Below, one piece after another: positions 1-7,725 of a stretch of 42,630 bases of DNA; the first letter of the stretch is position 1; the number at the start of each line of letters is the position of its first letter. A model generated the notes under the pieces. The model worked only from the letters and a program-made list of their open reading frames with translations. It made no database searches and was not told the origin of the DNA. The DNA comes from an uncultured Azospirillum sp. GTDB lineage: Bacteria > Pseudomonadota > Alphaproteobacteria > RF32 > CAG-239. The translations under genes and the position numbers were made by a program. The stretch is taken from the NCBI GenBank assembly GCA_946623145.1, contig CAMOQT010000003.1:1-42630 (forward strand). Direction: 5' to 3'.

Positions 1-104
1 AATTCAGAAACCGGTCGATGATATCCCATTACACGAGTCCAAATTTCGCATGGCTGTCTTTCTTCGTCTGCTAATTTGATATCTTCGATATTAATAACGG
101 TCAT
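1..104 (-). CDS. Separate glycyl-radical domain of anaerobic ribonucleotide reductase (partial)
   Basis: The first 34 codons of a leftward gene that runs off the window edge. The visible protein contains EIWTRVMGYHRPVSE (residues 20-34). This matches the glycyl-radical segment (RVxGY) that normally forms the C-terminal end of class III ribonucleotide reductase NrdD. The glycine (G28) would carry the radical generated by the NrdG activase. The gene has its own ATG at 104 and a clean AAGGAG site about 8 bases upstream. It lies 45 bases after the stop of the large NrdD gene, so it reads as an independent gene and not as a frameshifted tail. Family knowledge: short proteins of the NRDD family are annotated beside some nrdD genes. 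Inference: this supplies the radical domain in trans. NrdG is probably further left, outside the window. Confidence 0.82.
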   Translation of the reverse strand, partial: MTVINIEDIKLADEERQPCEIWTRVMGYHRPVSE

Positions 105-149
105 AATTGTTTCTCCTTTTCAGTAATAATGTTACGTCTTGTGTGTTAG

Positions 150-2210
150 TTATTCAGCAGCGCCAGTACTTGACATTGCTGCGTTGATTTTTGCGGCTCT
201 CTTTTCTTCATCACAGAGAGGGCAGAATTTGTGTTCTCCGGCAATATAGCCATGTTTCGGGCATACAGAGAATGTTGGAGTTATCGTGATGTATGGCAAA
301 CGATAATTTGTTAGTACGCGTTTGACAATATCTCGGCATACTTCAGCTGAAGAAATTCTTTGATTCATATACAAGTGCAATACTGTACCACCAGTATATT
401 TTGCTTGCAGATGTGCTTGCAAATCCAAAGCTTCAAACGGATCATCAGTATAGTTAACCGGTAATTGAGATGAGTTTGTATAGTATGGATTCTCAGGTGT
501 ACCAGCTTGAATGATATTTGGAAATCTCTTCTTATCTTCACGAGCAAAGCGGTAAGTTGCACTCTCTGCCGGAGTAGCTTCCAAATTATACATATGTCCT
601 GTTTCTTCTTGGATCTTAATTAATTTTGCACGGATATAATCCAAGAATTTTTCAGCAAACTGTTGTCCCCATTCATCGGCAATATTATGTTCACCGTCTG
701 TGTAGTTGAGGATCATTTCATTAATGCCGTTAACACCAATGGTTGAGAAGTGATTACGCAAAGTTCCAAGGTAGCGCTTTGTGAATGGGAATAAGCCATT
801 GTCAATCAAGCGTTGAATAACTTTACGTTTAATCTCTAATGAAGTACGAGCAATATTCAATAATTCATCAACACGTCCATATAAACCTGTCTCATTACCT
901 TTGTAAACATAACCTAAACGTGCACAGTTAAAGGTAACAACACCAATAGAACCTGTCTGCTCTGCAGAACCGAACAAACCATTACCACGAGCCAATAATT
1001 CACGTAAATCTAATTGCAAACGACAGCACATAGAACGAATTTGTCCCGGTTTCAATGATGAATTAATAAAGTTTTGGAAGTATGGTAAACCGTATTTAGC
1101 GGTCATTTCAAATAATAATAAAGTATTTTCATCTTCCCAAGGGAAATCCGGCGTCATATTATATGTCGGAATTGGAAAAGTAAATGGACGACCTTTAATA
1201 TCACCTCTCATCATAACAGAGATATATGCCTTGTTGATCATGTCCATTTCCGGTTTCAAATCACCATAAGTAAATGGTTGTTCTTCCCCTGCAATTAAAG
1301 GATGTTTGTCACGCAAATCTTCAGGGCATACCCAGTCAAACGTGAAGTTTGTAAATGGAGTCTGAGAACCCCAACGAGATGGAACGTTCAAATTGTAAAT
1401 TAACTCTTGGAAATTTTGCTCAACTTGCTCATAAGTTAAATGATCTTTACGAATATATGGAGCAAGATAAGTATCAACAGAAGAGAAAGCTTGAGCACCA
1501 GCCCATTCATTTTGCAATGTTCCCATAAAGTTAACCATTTGTCCGACAGCGGCACTTAAATGTTTAGCCGGACCTGCTTCTGTTTTACCGGGGACTCCAT
1601 TAAAGCCTTCATGCAACAAGTTCTTCAAAGACCAACCGGCACAATATGCTGCTAACATATCCAAATCATGAATATGTAAATCACCATTACGATGAGCTTC
1701 ACCGACTTCTGACGGATAAACGTGGCTTAACCAATAGTTTGCGGTTACTTTACCTGAAACATTCAAAATCAATCCACCATTAGAATATCCTTGGTTTGCA
1801 TTAGCATTAACACGCCAATCGAGTCTTTCCAAATATTCATTGATTGAACTTTCAACATCAACCATTACCTTATGATCCGTACGTGTGCGATTACGTTGAT
1901 CTCGATATAAAATATAAGCTTTGGCAGTTGCAAAATAGTTTGAAGAAATTAAAGCTTGCTCGACAACATCTTGAATATTTTCAATTGTTGGTAAAGATTC
2001 TGCATATTTATGCTTCATAACTTTCAAAACTTGACCGGTAATCAGCCATGCTTCATTTTCTCCGAACTCTCCTGTGCTGTTACCTGCCTTTAAGATAGCT
2101 TGAAATATTTTATTGCTATCAAACGGGGCTAATGTTCCATCTCTTTTGGTAACTTGTGAAATATTTATATTCTCATTTGCAATAGTGCTATGGTAAACTT
2201 GTTCTGACAT
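150..2210 (-). CDS. nrdD: Anaerobic ribonucleoside-triphosphate reductase, large part lacking the glycyl-radical tail
   Basis: Class III ribonucleotide reductase, which reduces ribonucleotides to deoxyribonucleotides without oxygen. Residues about 17-110 form an ATP-cone allosteric domain (VTKRDGTLAPFD at its start). The catalytic barrel follows, with the cysteine motifs RSMCCRLQLD and FNCARLGY. A zinc-binding site closes the protein: C650, H653, C663 and C666 in CPKHGY and CPLC. After this site the family normally continues into the glycyl-radical segment. Here the protein stops 20 residues after C666, and that segment lies in the next gene (1-104). Length is 686 residues. The ATG at 2210 is the only good start before the ATP cone; its ribosome site is weak. 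Tandem NrdR-like boxes lie 64-107 bases upstream. NrdD identity is certain; the split arrangement is the unusual part. Confidence 0.95.
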   Translation of the reverse strand: MSEQVYHSTIANENINISQVTKRDGTLAPFDSNKIFQAILKAGNSTGEFGENEAWLITGQVLKVMKHKYAESLPTIENIQDVVEQALISSNYFATAKAYILYRDQRNRTRTDHKVMVDVESSINEYLERLDWRVNANANQGYSNGGLILNVSGKVTANYWLSHVYPSEVGEAHRNGDLHIHDLDMLAAYCAGWSLKNLLHEGFNGVPGKTEAGPAKHLSAAVGQMVNFMGTLQNEWAGAQAFSSVDTYLAPYIRKDHLTYEQVEQNFQELIYNLNVPSRWGSQTPFTNFTFDWVCPEDLRDKHPLIAGEEQPFTYGDLKPEMDMINKAYISVMMRGDIKGRPFTFPIPTYNMTPDFPWEDENTLLLFEMTAKYGLPYFQNFINSSLKPGQIRSMCCRLQLDLRELLARGNGLFGSAEQTGSIGVVTFNCARLGYVYKGNETGLYGRVDELLNIARTSLEIKRKVIQRLIDNGLFPFTKRYLGTLRNHFSTIGVNGINEMILNYTDGEHNIADEWGQQFAEKFLDYIRAKLIKIQEETGHMYNLEATPAESATYRFAREDKKRFPNIIQAGTPENPYYTNSSQLPVNYTDDPFEALDLQAHLQAKYTGGTVLHLYMNQRISSAEVCRDIVKRVLTNYRLPYITITPTFSVCPKHGYIAGEHKFCPLCDEEKRAAKINAAMSSTGAAE

Positions 2211-2273
2211 CTTAAGCGAATCTTTCTCTAAATTAAATGGTTAATATCCTTTTTTGTTGTTCAACATCTACAT

Positions 2274-2317
2274 ACAATATATAGTATTAAAATTTTGTAA
2301 ATGTCGCTATATATTGT
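2274..2317. promoter_or_regulatory. Tandem NrdR-like boxes upstream of nrdD
   Basis: Two nearly identical 12-base palindromic sites lie upstream of nrdD. ACAATATATAGT is at 2274-2285. GCTATATATTGT is at 2306-2317, whose complement reads ACAATATATAGC. Their centres are 32 bases apart, about three helical turns. NrdR, the ATP-cone repressor of ribonucleotide reductase genes, binds paired boxes of this AT-rich form at 31-32 base spacing. A leftward TTTACA (complement of 2292-2297) lies between the boxes and could be a -35 element, which fits repression. The box match is seen in the sequence; NrdR control is inference, and nrdR itself is not in the window. Confidence 0.72.
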
Positions 2318-2536
2318 ATACACAATTTTTTTTATTTTTGTTCTGCTATTATTTTTCTTGATTGCTATTTTGGGTAAGAATATTCATATAATCAATGTGA
2401 AAAACCCTTTTTTCGAGCTTGACAGGAGCTATCTTATTCAAAAACAAACATAAAAAATTTTCGCCCTTATGGATAAGTTTGTTAATAAGATTTTTATACT
2501 TATTTTTCAATGCATTAGAATTTATCTTTTTTTTAC

Positions 2537-2572
2537 AAAAAAATACCACAGAAAACGACTCTGTGGTATTTT
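2537..2572 (-). terminator. Rho-independent terminator of the TolC-like gene
   Basis: A perfect 12-base stem (2541-2552 with 2560-2571) and a 7-base loop are followed, on the leftward strand, by a T run. It sits about 18 bases after the stop codon of the leftward gene at 2590. The stretch from here to 2320 is AT-rich and shows no convincing gene. Confidence 0.85.
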
Positions 2573-2589
2573 GCAATTTATCCCTTAAA

Positions 2590-4488
2590 TCAATGAGATG
2601 GCATAACTTCGACATCTGTTCCTAAATCGGATTCGTCAACATATCTATCTCGGCAATGCTTTCCGACACAGCGTTTTAGAACTGTCGCTCTACTACCGTC
2701 AGTCAACCCTCTTACTCTCAGAGACTCTTCATAAACTTCAACAATTATTAATCGAAATTCTATATAACCTAAACGATTATCAGAATCACTTATATATATC
2801 TTTATAGGATATATTCCTTCATTAGAAGGCATTGCAACACCCGTAAATTTATAGGTTTCTGGATCATATTTTAACCAACGAGGAAGCGGTTTATGATTGG
2901 CTAAGCCGGCACGTGTTGTAACATCTCCTTTAATTTCCATTTTTTGGAACACTTCATTAGGAATCTTAATTTCTATTCTTTGACCTGTCTCATAGGTAAC
3001 ATCAGGCATCCATTCACCGCTCAAATTAATTGCCGGGCGTTTTCCCGGAATTTCGGCCGGACGAGGACGATTATCCGGAATAAAGATGCCTTTACGCCAT
3101 TCTTCCATTGTTTTACGCAAAGCAATTGCAATTTGAGATGGTTTTTTATCAAGAATCGAATAAGGAATCGCATCCAAGCCAACAGTTGCATACAAATTAC
3201 CTAAAGAATCCTGGACTTCGGCATAAGCTTGGAAAGCTTTAACCTCGTCACTAACAGCTCTTGCACCTTCTAATATTGATTTAGAAGATTTATGACCATT
3301 CTTTATAGAAACATCTTCTGCAATATCTTCTGATGTGGAAGCAATTTCCATATTTACCTGATAATCTTCTACAGCTGATGTGTACCAAGCCCAAGAGAGG
3401 TAAACTTGGTTAAGAATCAAATTTGTCATGCGCTGACGACGTAAAGTATCTGCTTCAGTTAAATTTTGATTCTTTACATTTTCAATAATCGTCATACCAA
3501 TGTCTTTAGCTTGACGAGACCATAAGCGATTATAGTAGTTCGGGTCATTTTTATATTTTGCTTTTTCACCCGGACGGAAACTTTTTACAACGATTTGTAA
3601 ATCTTCCGTATTTGTCTGTAAATCATAAATTCTCAATTCCGGACGATTAACTAAAGCTAACCATTCTAATTGTGATAATTCATTTTTCAAAGCCGGAAGT
3701 TCAAAATTACCATATTCTTTACCAACTAATTTATATTGTGTCGTTGGGTGGAATCCCATCAATCCAGCCAAGCGAATCTCTGCTGTTTCCATCTTACGTT
3801 TTAACTCCAGCAGATTTTTAATCGAATCCATATAATTGCGTTTTCTTTTTAACTCTGATGTTTTTAATGAACCTCCCTTCTGAGCCAGTTTTTTAGCTTC
3901 TGCATTCAATTCATCAACATCCAAAGTCATATATTCAACCATATCATCGATAACAGGTATCAATTTTTGAGCAGCTAATGTCTGCCAGTATAGGCGGCGG
4001 GTTTCTTGTAATATATTATGAATAACCTTTCTGCTGCGCTCAACGGAAGCTCCTGCGTGAAAACCGTCTGCGGCACTTTGGTAGTACATCCCTGTAATAT
4101 CCAAAATATTCCATGCTACTTTCATATCCGGGCTAATACGACTATTTAATGTATCATTACTATACCCTGCCGTTGCCACAATATCAGGTAATTTGGACGC
4201 CGGTGCTTTTCCTGCCTCTATCAAACTTTGCTCATAACTGATTAAACGTCTGGAATAATTGTATTTTAGAGCTAACGCCATCGCCATATATATATCTATC
4301 GGCTTTTCAATCTTTTGAGGCGCATCAATAAACATATTTTGAACATCGACATCAGCGCGAATCGCTCTATCCCAATCGCTATAATACACAGGTTCAGGTC
4401 CTGCGACCATAATTTCCTCTGTTTGAGGAGTTGAACAAGCGCTAACAATAGCAGATATTACCAGGAATGAGCATAAATTTTTTTTCAT
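2590..4488 (-). CDS. TolC-like outer membrane lipoprotein with Ig/cadherin-like C-terminal domain
   Basis: A 632-residue protein with a lipoprotein signal ending in VSAC (cysteine 18). Residues about 60-450 have the long amphipathic helices of the outer membrane efflux (TolC/OMF) family, including the pattern ALALKYNYSRRLISYEQSLIEAG and a related second half. Unlike ordinary OMF proteins of about 450-500 residues, it carries about 150 more. Residues about 495-586 resemble a dystroglycan-type cadherin-like (CADG/He_PIG) domain, with PLPRWLKYDPETYKFTG at 535-551 and GIYPIKIYISDSD after it. The tail has two cysteines (C607 and C612 region). It is divergent from a VirB8-like gene and followed by its own terminator, so it is probably monocistronic. 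No inner membrane pump or adaptor gene is adjacent. OMF membership is fairly sure; the extra domain is a by-eye match. Confidence 0.8.
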   Translation of the reverse strand: MKKNLCSFLVISAIVSACSTPQTEEIMVAGPEPVYYSDWDRAIRADVDVQNMFIDAPQKIEKPIDIYMAMALALKYNYSRRLISYEQSLIEAGKAPASKLPDIVATAGYSNDTLNSRISPDMKVAWNILDITGMYYQSAADGFHAGASVERSRKVIHNILQETRRLYWQTLAAQKLIPVIDDMVEYMTLDVDELNAEAKKLAQKGGSLKTSELKRKRNYMDSIKNLLELKRKMETAEIRLAGLMGFHPTTQYKLVGKEYGNFELPALKNELSQLEWLALVNRPELRIYDLQTNTEDLQIVVKSFRPGEKAKYKNDPNYYNRLWSRQAKDIGMTIIENVKNQNLTEADTLRRQRMTNLILNQVYLSWAWYTSAVEDYQVNMEIASTSEDIAEDVSIKNGHKSSKSILEGARAVSDEVKAFQAYAEVQDSLGNLYATVGLDAIPYSILDKKPSQIAIALRKTMEEWRKGIFIPDNRPRPAEIPGKRPAINLSGEWMPDVTYETGQRIEIKIPNEVFQKMEIKGDVTTRAGLANHKPLPRWLKYDPETYKFTGVAMPSNEGIYPIKIYISDSDNRLGYIEFRLIIVEVYEESLRVRGLTDGSRATVLKRCVGKHCRDRYVDESDLGTDVEVMPSH

Positions 4489-4623
4489 AACATAAACCCT
4501 TTATATACTTCTATGCTATATAATTAACTCAATAAATTGAAACTGAACAGTATTTATTTGATTTTATTCAGCTTTCATATCATAATATTTTATATAGAAT
4601 TAAATTGAGGTTAAATTTTTATT
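4489..4623. promoter_or_regulatory. Divergent promoter region with an imperfect inverted repeat
   Basis: This 135-base AT-rich gap separates the leftward TolC-like gene from the rightward VirB8-like gene and must hold promoters for both. TGAAACTGAA (4537-4546) and TTCAGCTTTCA (4567-4577) are inverted copies with one inserted base, centred near the middle. This could be a shared operator. No regulator can be named. Confidence 0.4.
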
Positions 4624-5397
4624 ATGTTTGATATTTTTAATACTGTTTTTAAATACAAAGAAAAATTAAGTCCGGATAAACTCGGAGCATATCCTGAGCG
4701 CCTTCATGTCAAAGCTATGCCCGAACGCCGTTATCTATGGTCTTCACGGATTTTGGTTATTGTTGCCGTGTTCAGCATTGCTTTTAATCTCATTTTAACC
4801 AGCACTATTTATCTGCTTTTGCCTGAACGGAGAAGCGCACCTCGTTTATTTTATATTGATCACAGATATAATCAATTGCAGTTACTGCAACCTGCTGAAA
4901 TCAATGTTTCGGTTTTTAATCTGGTAACAGAAGAACAAATCAAAAATTACATTATGTTAAGATATCTTATTGGAAAAAGATATGATGAGCTAGCTGCTCG
5001 TTGGGGAAAAGCTTCTCCGCTTTATTGGATGTCTTCTCCTTCTGTTTATTCTAACTTTTCTGATGGAGAAGCCCCACAAGGTAGTGCATTACAACGTGTT
5101 CGCCATTTATTGCGAAATGTTAAAATAGATTGGATTTCTCAAATTTCTGCGGATGTTTGGCAAGTTCAATTCCAAACTCTTGATTATTACCCCGGCAGAA
5201 AAGAACCGGATATCACCATCTGGAGATCCACACTCCGTGTCGCTTACAGAATCATCAATTATCCGGATAAAAACTATGCTTTACTAAATCCTTTTGGATT
5301 TTTGGTAACCAATTATTCTTTAGCTTACCATGGAAAACCGAATGTTTCCGAGCACTATATTGAAAAGGCTCGCGATACAAATAAACGCAGACGGTAA
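4624..5397 (+). CDS. VirB8-like inner membrane protein (solitary)
   Basis: A 257-residue protein with a cytoplasmic N-terminus, one membrane segment (about 43-66) and a periplasmic domain. Near its C-terminus it has NPFGFLVTNYSLAY, which resembles the NPxGxxV..Y motif at the end of the NTF2-like fold of VirB8, a core subunit of type IV secretion systems. Length and topology also fit VirB8 (about 230-260 residues). No other type IV secretion gene (VirB4, VirB6, VirB9, VirB10, VirD4) is in the window, so this is either a satellite copy of a system elsewhere or a protein with another role. The ATG at 4624 has a distant GAGG. It converges on the small lipoprotein gene with a 4-base gap. The family call is by motif and moderately sure. 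Confidence 0.68.
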   Translation: MFDIFNTVFKYKEKLSPDKLGAYPERLHVKAMPERRYLWSSRILVIVAVFSIAFNLILTSTIYLLLPERRSAPRLFYIDHRYNQLQLLQPAEINVSVFNLVTEEQIKNYIMLRYLIGKRYDELAARWGKASPLYWMSSPSVYSNFSDGEAPQGSALQRVRHLLRNVKIDWISQISADVWQVQFQTLDYYPGRKEPDITIWRSTLRVAYRIINYPDKNYALLNPFGFLVTNYSLAYHGKPNVSEHYIEKARDTNKRRR

Positions 5398-5401
5398 ACG
5401 A

Positions 5402-5563
5402 TTACCACTCTATATTGGTTCCATCAATACAGCGTTGCGGATTTTTCTCACACACATTCTCTCTACCGAGATTGTGTAATCGGTTACGTTCAGGTGTGAA
5501 TTTTCCTGCTTCACAGGCGGACAAAAAAGCAATAAGACAAAAACAAATGATAATTTTTTTCAT
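5402..5563 (-). CDS. Small lipoprotein, 53 residues
   Basis: A short protein with a lipoprotein signal: MKKIIICFCLIAFLSAC, lipidated cysteine 17. The mature part is only 37 residues and holds two further cysteines (C38 and C45) in ENVCEKNPQRCIDG, which could form a disulfide. The start is set at the ATG at 5563, which has an AAAGGA site just upstream and opens directly into the signal; the in-frame upstream codons lack a site. It overlaps nothing and lies just after the membrane protein gene at 5574, so the two are probably co-transcribed. No family is recognised. Its size recalls VirB7-type lipoproteins, and it sits beside a VirB8-like gene, but no sequence match supports that. Confidence 0.7.
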   Translation of the reverse strand: MKKIIICFCLIAFLSACEAGKFTPERNRLHNLGRENVCEKNPQRCIDGTNIEW

Positions 5564-5573
5564 CTTTTTTCCT

Positions 5574-5942
5574 TTAAAATACAAGATGTAAACTAAAATA
5601 TAATGCTAATAAAACGATAATTCTGGCCAAATACTTTAATAAAGCACTCTTATCATATTCTGCAGAACTGCGCCAAACCCCTAAAATTACCGAAAACAGA
5701 TAAACAAAAAATATGACCAGGCTGGTCAAATAGCAGACAACGGATAACAATATATCAGACCCATCTCTTAACGGATTATAATAGTGTGTCAAAAAAACAA
5801 AAATACTACGTCCATGTAATTGAGGTGCCAAAACATGTCCACAAACTCTTACAATAAAATAGCAGATAAAATAGCCTAATACACCAAACTTCCAAAAAGT
5901 TTCGCCCAGACTTAATTCCCCTGCTAAAAATTTTTTATACAT
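5574..5942 (-). CDS. Small integral membrane protein, unknown function
   Basis: A 122-residue protein with about three hydrophobic segments (roughly residues 18-38, 62-88 and 103-120) and a short cytoplasmic start (MYKKFLAGELSLGETFW). The string GVWRSSAEYDKSALLKYLAR, between the last two segments, is like the loop seen in several small uncharacterised proteobacterial membrane proteins. A GAAAGAAG site precedes the ATG. It is followed by the 53-residue lipoprotein gene, suggesting a two-gene unit. No function can be assigned. Confidence 0.7.
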   Translation of the reverse strand: MYKKFLAGELSLGETFWKFGVLGYFICYFIVRVCGHVLAPQLHGRSIFVFLTHYYNPLRDGSDILLSVVCYLTSLVIFFVYLFSVILGVWRSSAEYDKSALLKYLARIIVLLALYFSLHLVF

Positions 5943-6012
5943 AACAGCTTCTTTCTATCCAATACCATTTGATCACAGTTTAAATATTTCTTTAAATTTA
6001 TCAAGTTCTTTT

Positions 6013-7725
6013 TCAGAAATGCGGAACTATTTCAATGTAATTTTTCGTCCCTATTTCCTGTTGAATTTTTGCTATATATTGAGAATGTTCACCCCATACT
6101 GTATATTTATCAATAAATGCTTTTGCCTTATTGGGAGATTTTGAAAGTTGCAAAGCTATTGTCTCCTCTAATAAAGCATATGCTGCCTCATGGAATTTAT
6201 CAAAATGGATATGAACTTTATGTTCAGCATCAAAACTAAAAGCACCTCTTGCCAATAAGTAATTAAAATGTATTAATTCTGAAATTCGGTGTGCCTCTAC
6301 AGGTTCTGCTTTCAAAAACAATCTTTTAACGACCCATGTCGTATATATTTTTTTCAATGTTTCTTCTGTAATAACACCTATTTTAGCATATTCAGGCATA
6401 AATGTAATTGAAACCATATCTGCTTTATGTTCTTCAATAATACTCTTATAATTTCCCAAAGCCCGTTGATAATTATTGTCAGGTCCTAATGAATGACCGT
6501 TTTCATGTCCAATGACAAACAGATGATCTGCTTCATCATCATAATATTTATGAAACTCTGAAGCAACCAAACGATCTAATATCTTTTTTTCTCGTTCTTT
6601 ATCTCCTGATTGTCGAACTTGACGATGATAAACATTTCTACGTCCACCACCGGTTTTAATAGCTAATTTATCATTATTAGGTAAATTCTGAGCCAAAGTA
6701 ATCGCTCCTCGACATTGAGCATAATCTCCAGCCAACATGGCAATGTCTGCATCAACCATTGTTTGTTTTAATTCGCCTCCGGAAGTAACATTTTGCTCAT
6801 ACCTGTCACTTAAAGGCATTAATTTTGCCAAATTAGGAATATATTCCTTGAATTGCAAAATTAAATTCGTTCCCTCTTTATTGACAATTCCCGCTCTGGC
6901 ACCAAGCATATCTTTTGCATTGATTTCAATTCCATGACTTTCTAATTCTGATAAAAGGTCCGGATTATCATAAATACTCGGCGTCATTTTATCATCATAA
7001 CTTTCTCGACCAATCGTAAACTCAAGCTGATTATTATTTTGCAAAACAGCCCAATGCTTATCCGCAAGCATATCCATATCTTCGTTGTTTTGTATCAGTG
7101 CTTGAGCTTGCCAACCTAAAAAATCCTTAAAATCTTCATCCGTCGTATAATGTGCAGCTACTTCTAGTTCATTAGCGACTTTAGAAAAAATCTCAGAAAA
7201 ATATTCGGTATAATCTATCGCTTTAAGATTTTCGCCCTCACGACGCACCATCGTACGAACACTTAAAATCTTTTTAATTTCTTCTATTTTACCTTGGGTC
7301 AACATTCTTTTTATAATATGGTGAAATTCTTCTGTTGTTAAATCAGAAGGATAAAAATTACGACCTATGGCACCTTTGACGCCTTTAAATATTTCAATAG
7401 GCTCAACATCTATTCCGTTATGACCTTCTACACCTCTAAACATTTCAAAAAGTTTTAATGTTTTTTCTGCATAGCTACTTGTACGTGCCGCCTCTTTCAG
7501 GGCTTTATGCATACTTAAATTTAAAGCATGATCTTGTTCTTCCGCCACTTCATTAAAATATTCAGCTGCCTTTACCAAATGCTCCAGAGCTTTTTTATTT
7601 CCTTCTGTTAAGTTTTGATATCCCGAAAAATCTCTATCAATAAGCTCTATCTTTCTGGTTTTATGGCTTAAAATATCATCTAACTCTTCTTCTTTCAGAG
7701 AAATTTCATATTCATTAATCTTCAT
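6013..7725 (-). CDS. M49-like (dipeptidyl-peptidase III-type) zinc metallopeptidase
   Basis: A 570-residue protein without signal peptide or membrane segment. HENGH at 407-411 fits a zinc-binding HExxH motif, and EEHKAD at 431-436 would give the third ligand (Glu). The text HENGHSLGP followed by EEHKAD resembles bacterial relatives of peptidase family M49, where a HExxxH or HExxH site is followed by an EExxAD/E helix. The gap between the two motifs here (about 20 residues) is shorter than in classical dipeptidyl-peptidase III. The start overlaps the end of the Memo-AMMECR1 gene by 11 bases, so the two are translationally coupled. It is probably a cytoplasmic peptidase; the substrate is unknown. 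Confidence 0.68.
   Translation of the reverse strand: MKINEYEISLKEEELDDILSHKTRKIELIDRDFSGYQNLTEGNKKALEHLVKAAEYFNEVAEEQDHALNLSMHKALKEAARTSSYAEKTLKLFEMFRGVEGHNGIDVEPIEIFKGVKGAIGRNFYPSDLTTEEFHHIIKRMLTQGKIEEIKKILSVRTMVRREGENLKAIDYTEYFSEIFSKVANELEVAAHYTTDEDFKDFLGWQAQALIQNNEDMDMLADKHWAVLQNNNQLEFTIGRESYDDKMTPSIYDNPDLLSELESHGIEINAKDMLGARAGIVNKEGTNLILQFKEYIPNLAKLMPLSDRYEQNVTSGGELKQTMVDADIAMLAGDYAQCRGAITLAQNLPNNDKLAIKTGGGRRNVYHRQVRQSGDKEREKKILDRLVASEFHKYYDDEADHLFVIGHENGHSLGPDNNYQRALGNYKSIIEEHKADMVSITFMPEYAKIGVITEETLKKIYTTWVVKRLFLKAEPVEAHRISELIHFNYLLARGAFSFDAEHKVHIHFDKFHEAAYALLEETIALQLSKSPNKAKAFIDKYTVWGEHSQYIAKIQQEIGTKNYIEIVPHF

Noticed and set aside
2349-2615. Open frame of 88 codons between the TolC-like gene and nrdD
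   Set aside because: It starts inside the TolC-like gene, crosses its terminator and consists of low-complexity Lys/Asn/Phe codons typical of AT-rich spacers.
4624-5942. Full type IV secretion locus
   Set aside because: Only a VirB8-like protein is present. The small lipoprotein has the size of VirB7 but no shared sequence that I can see.
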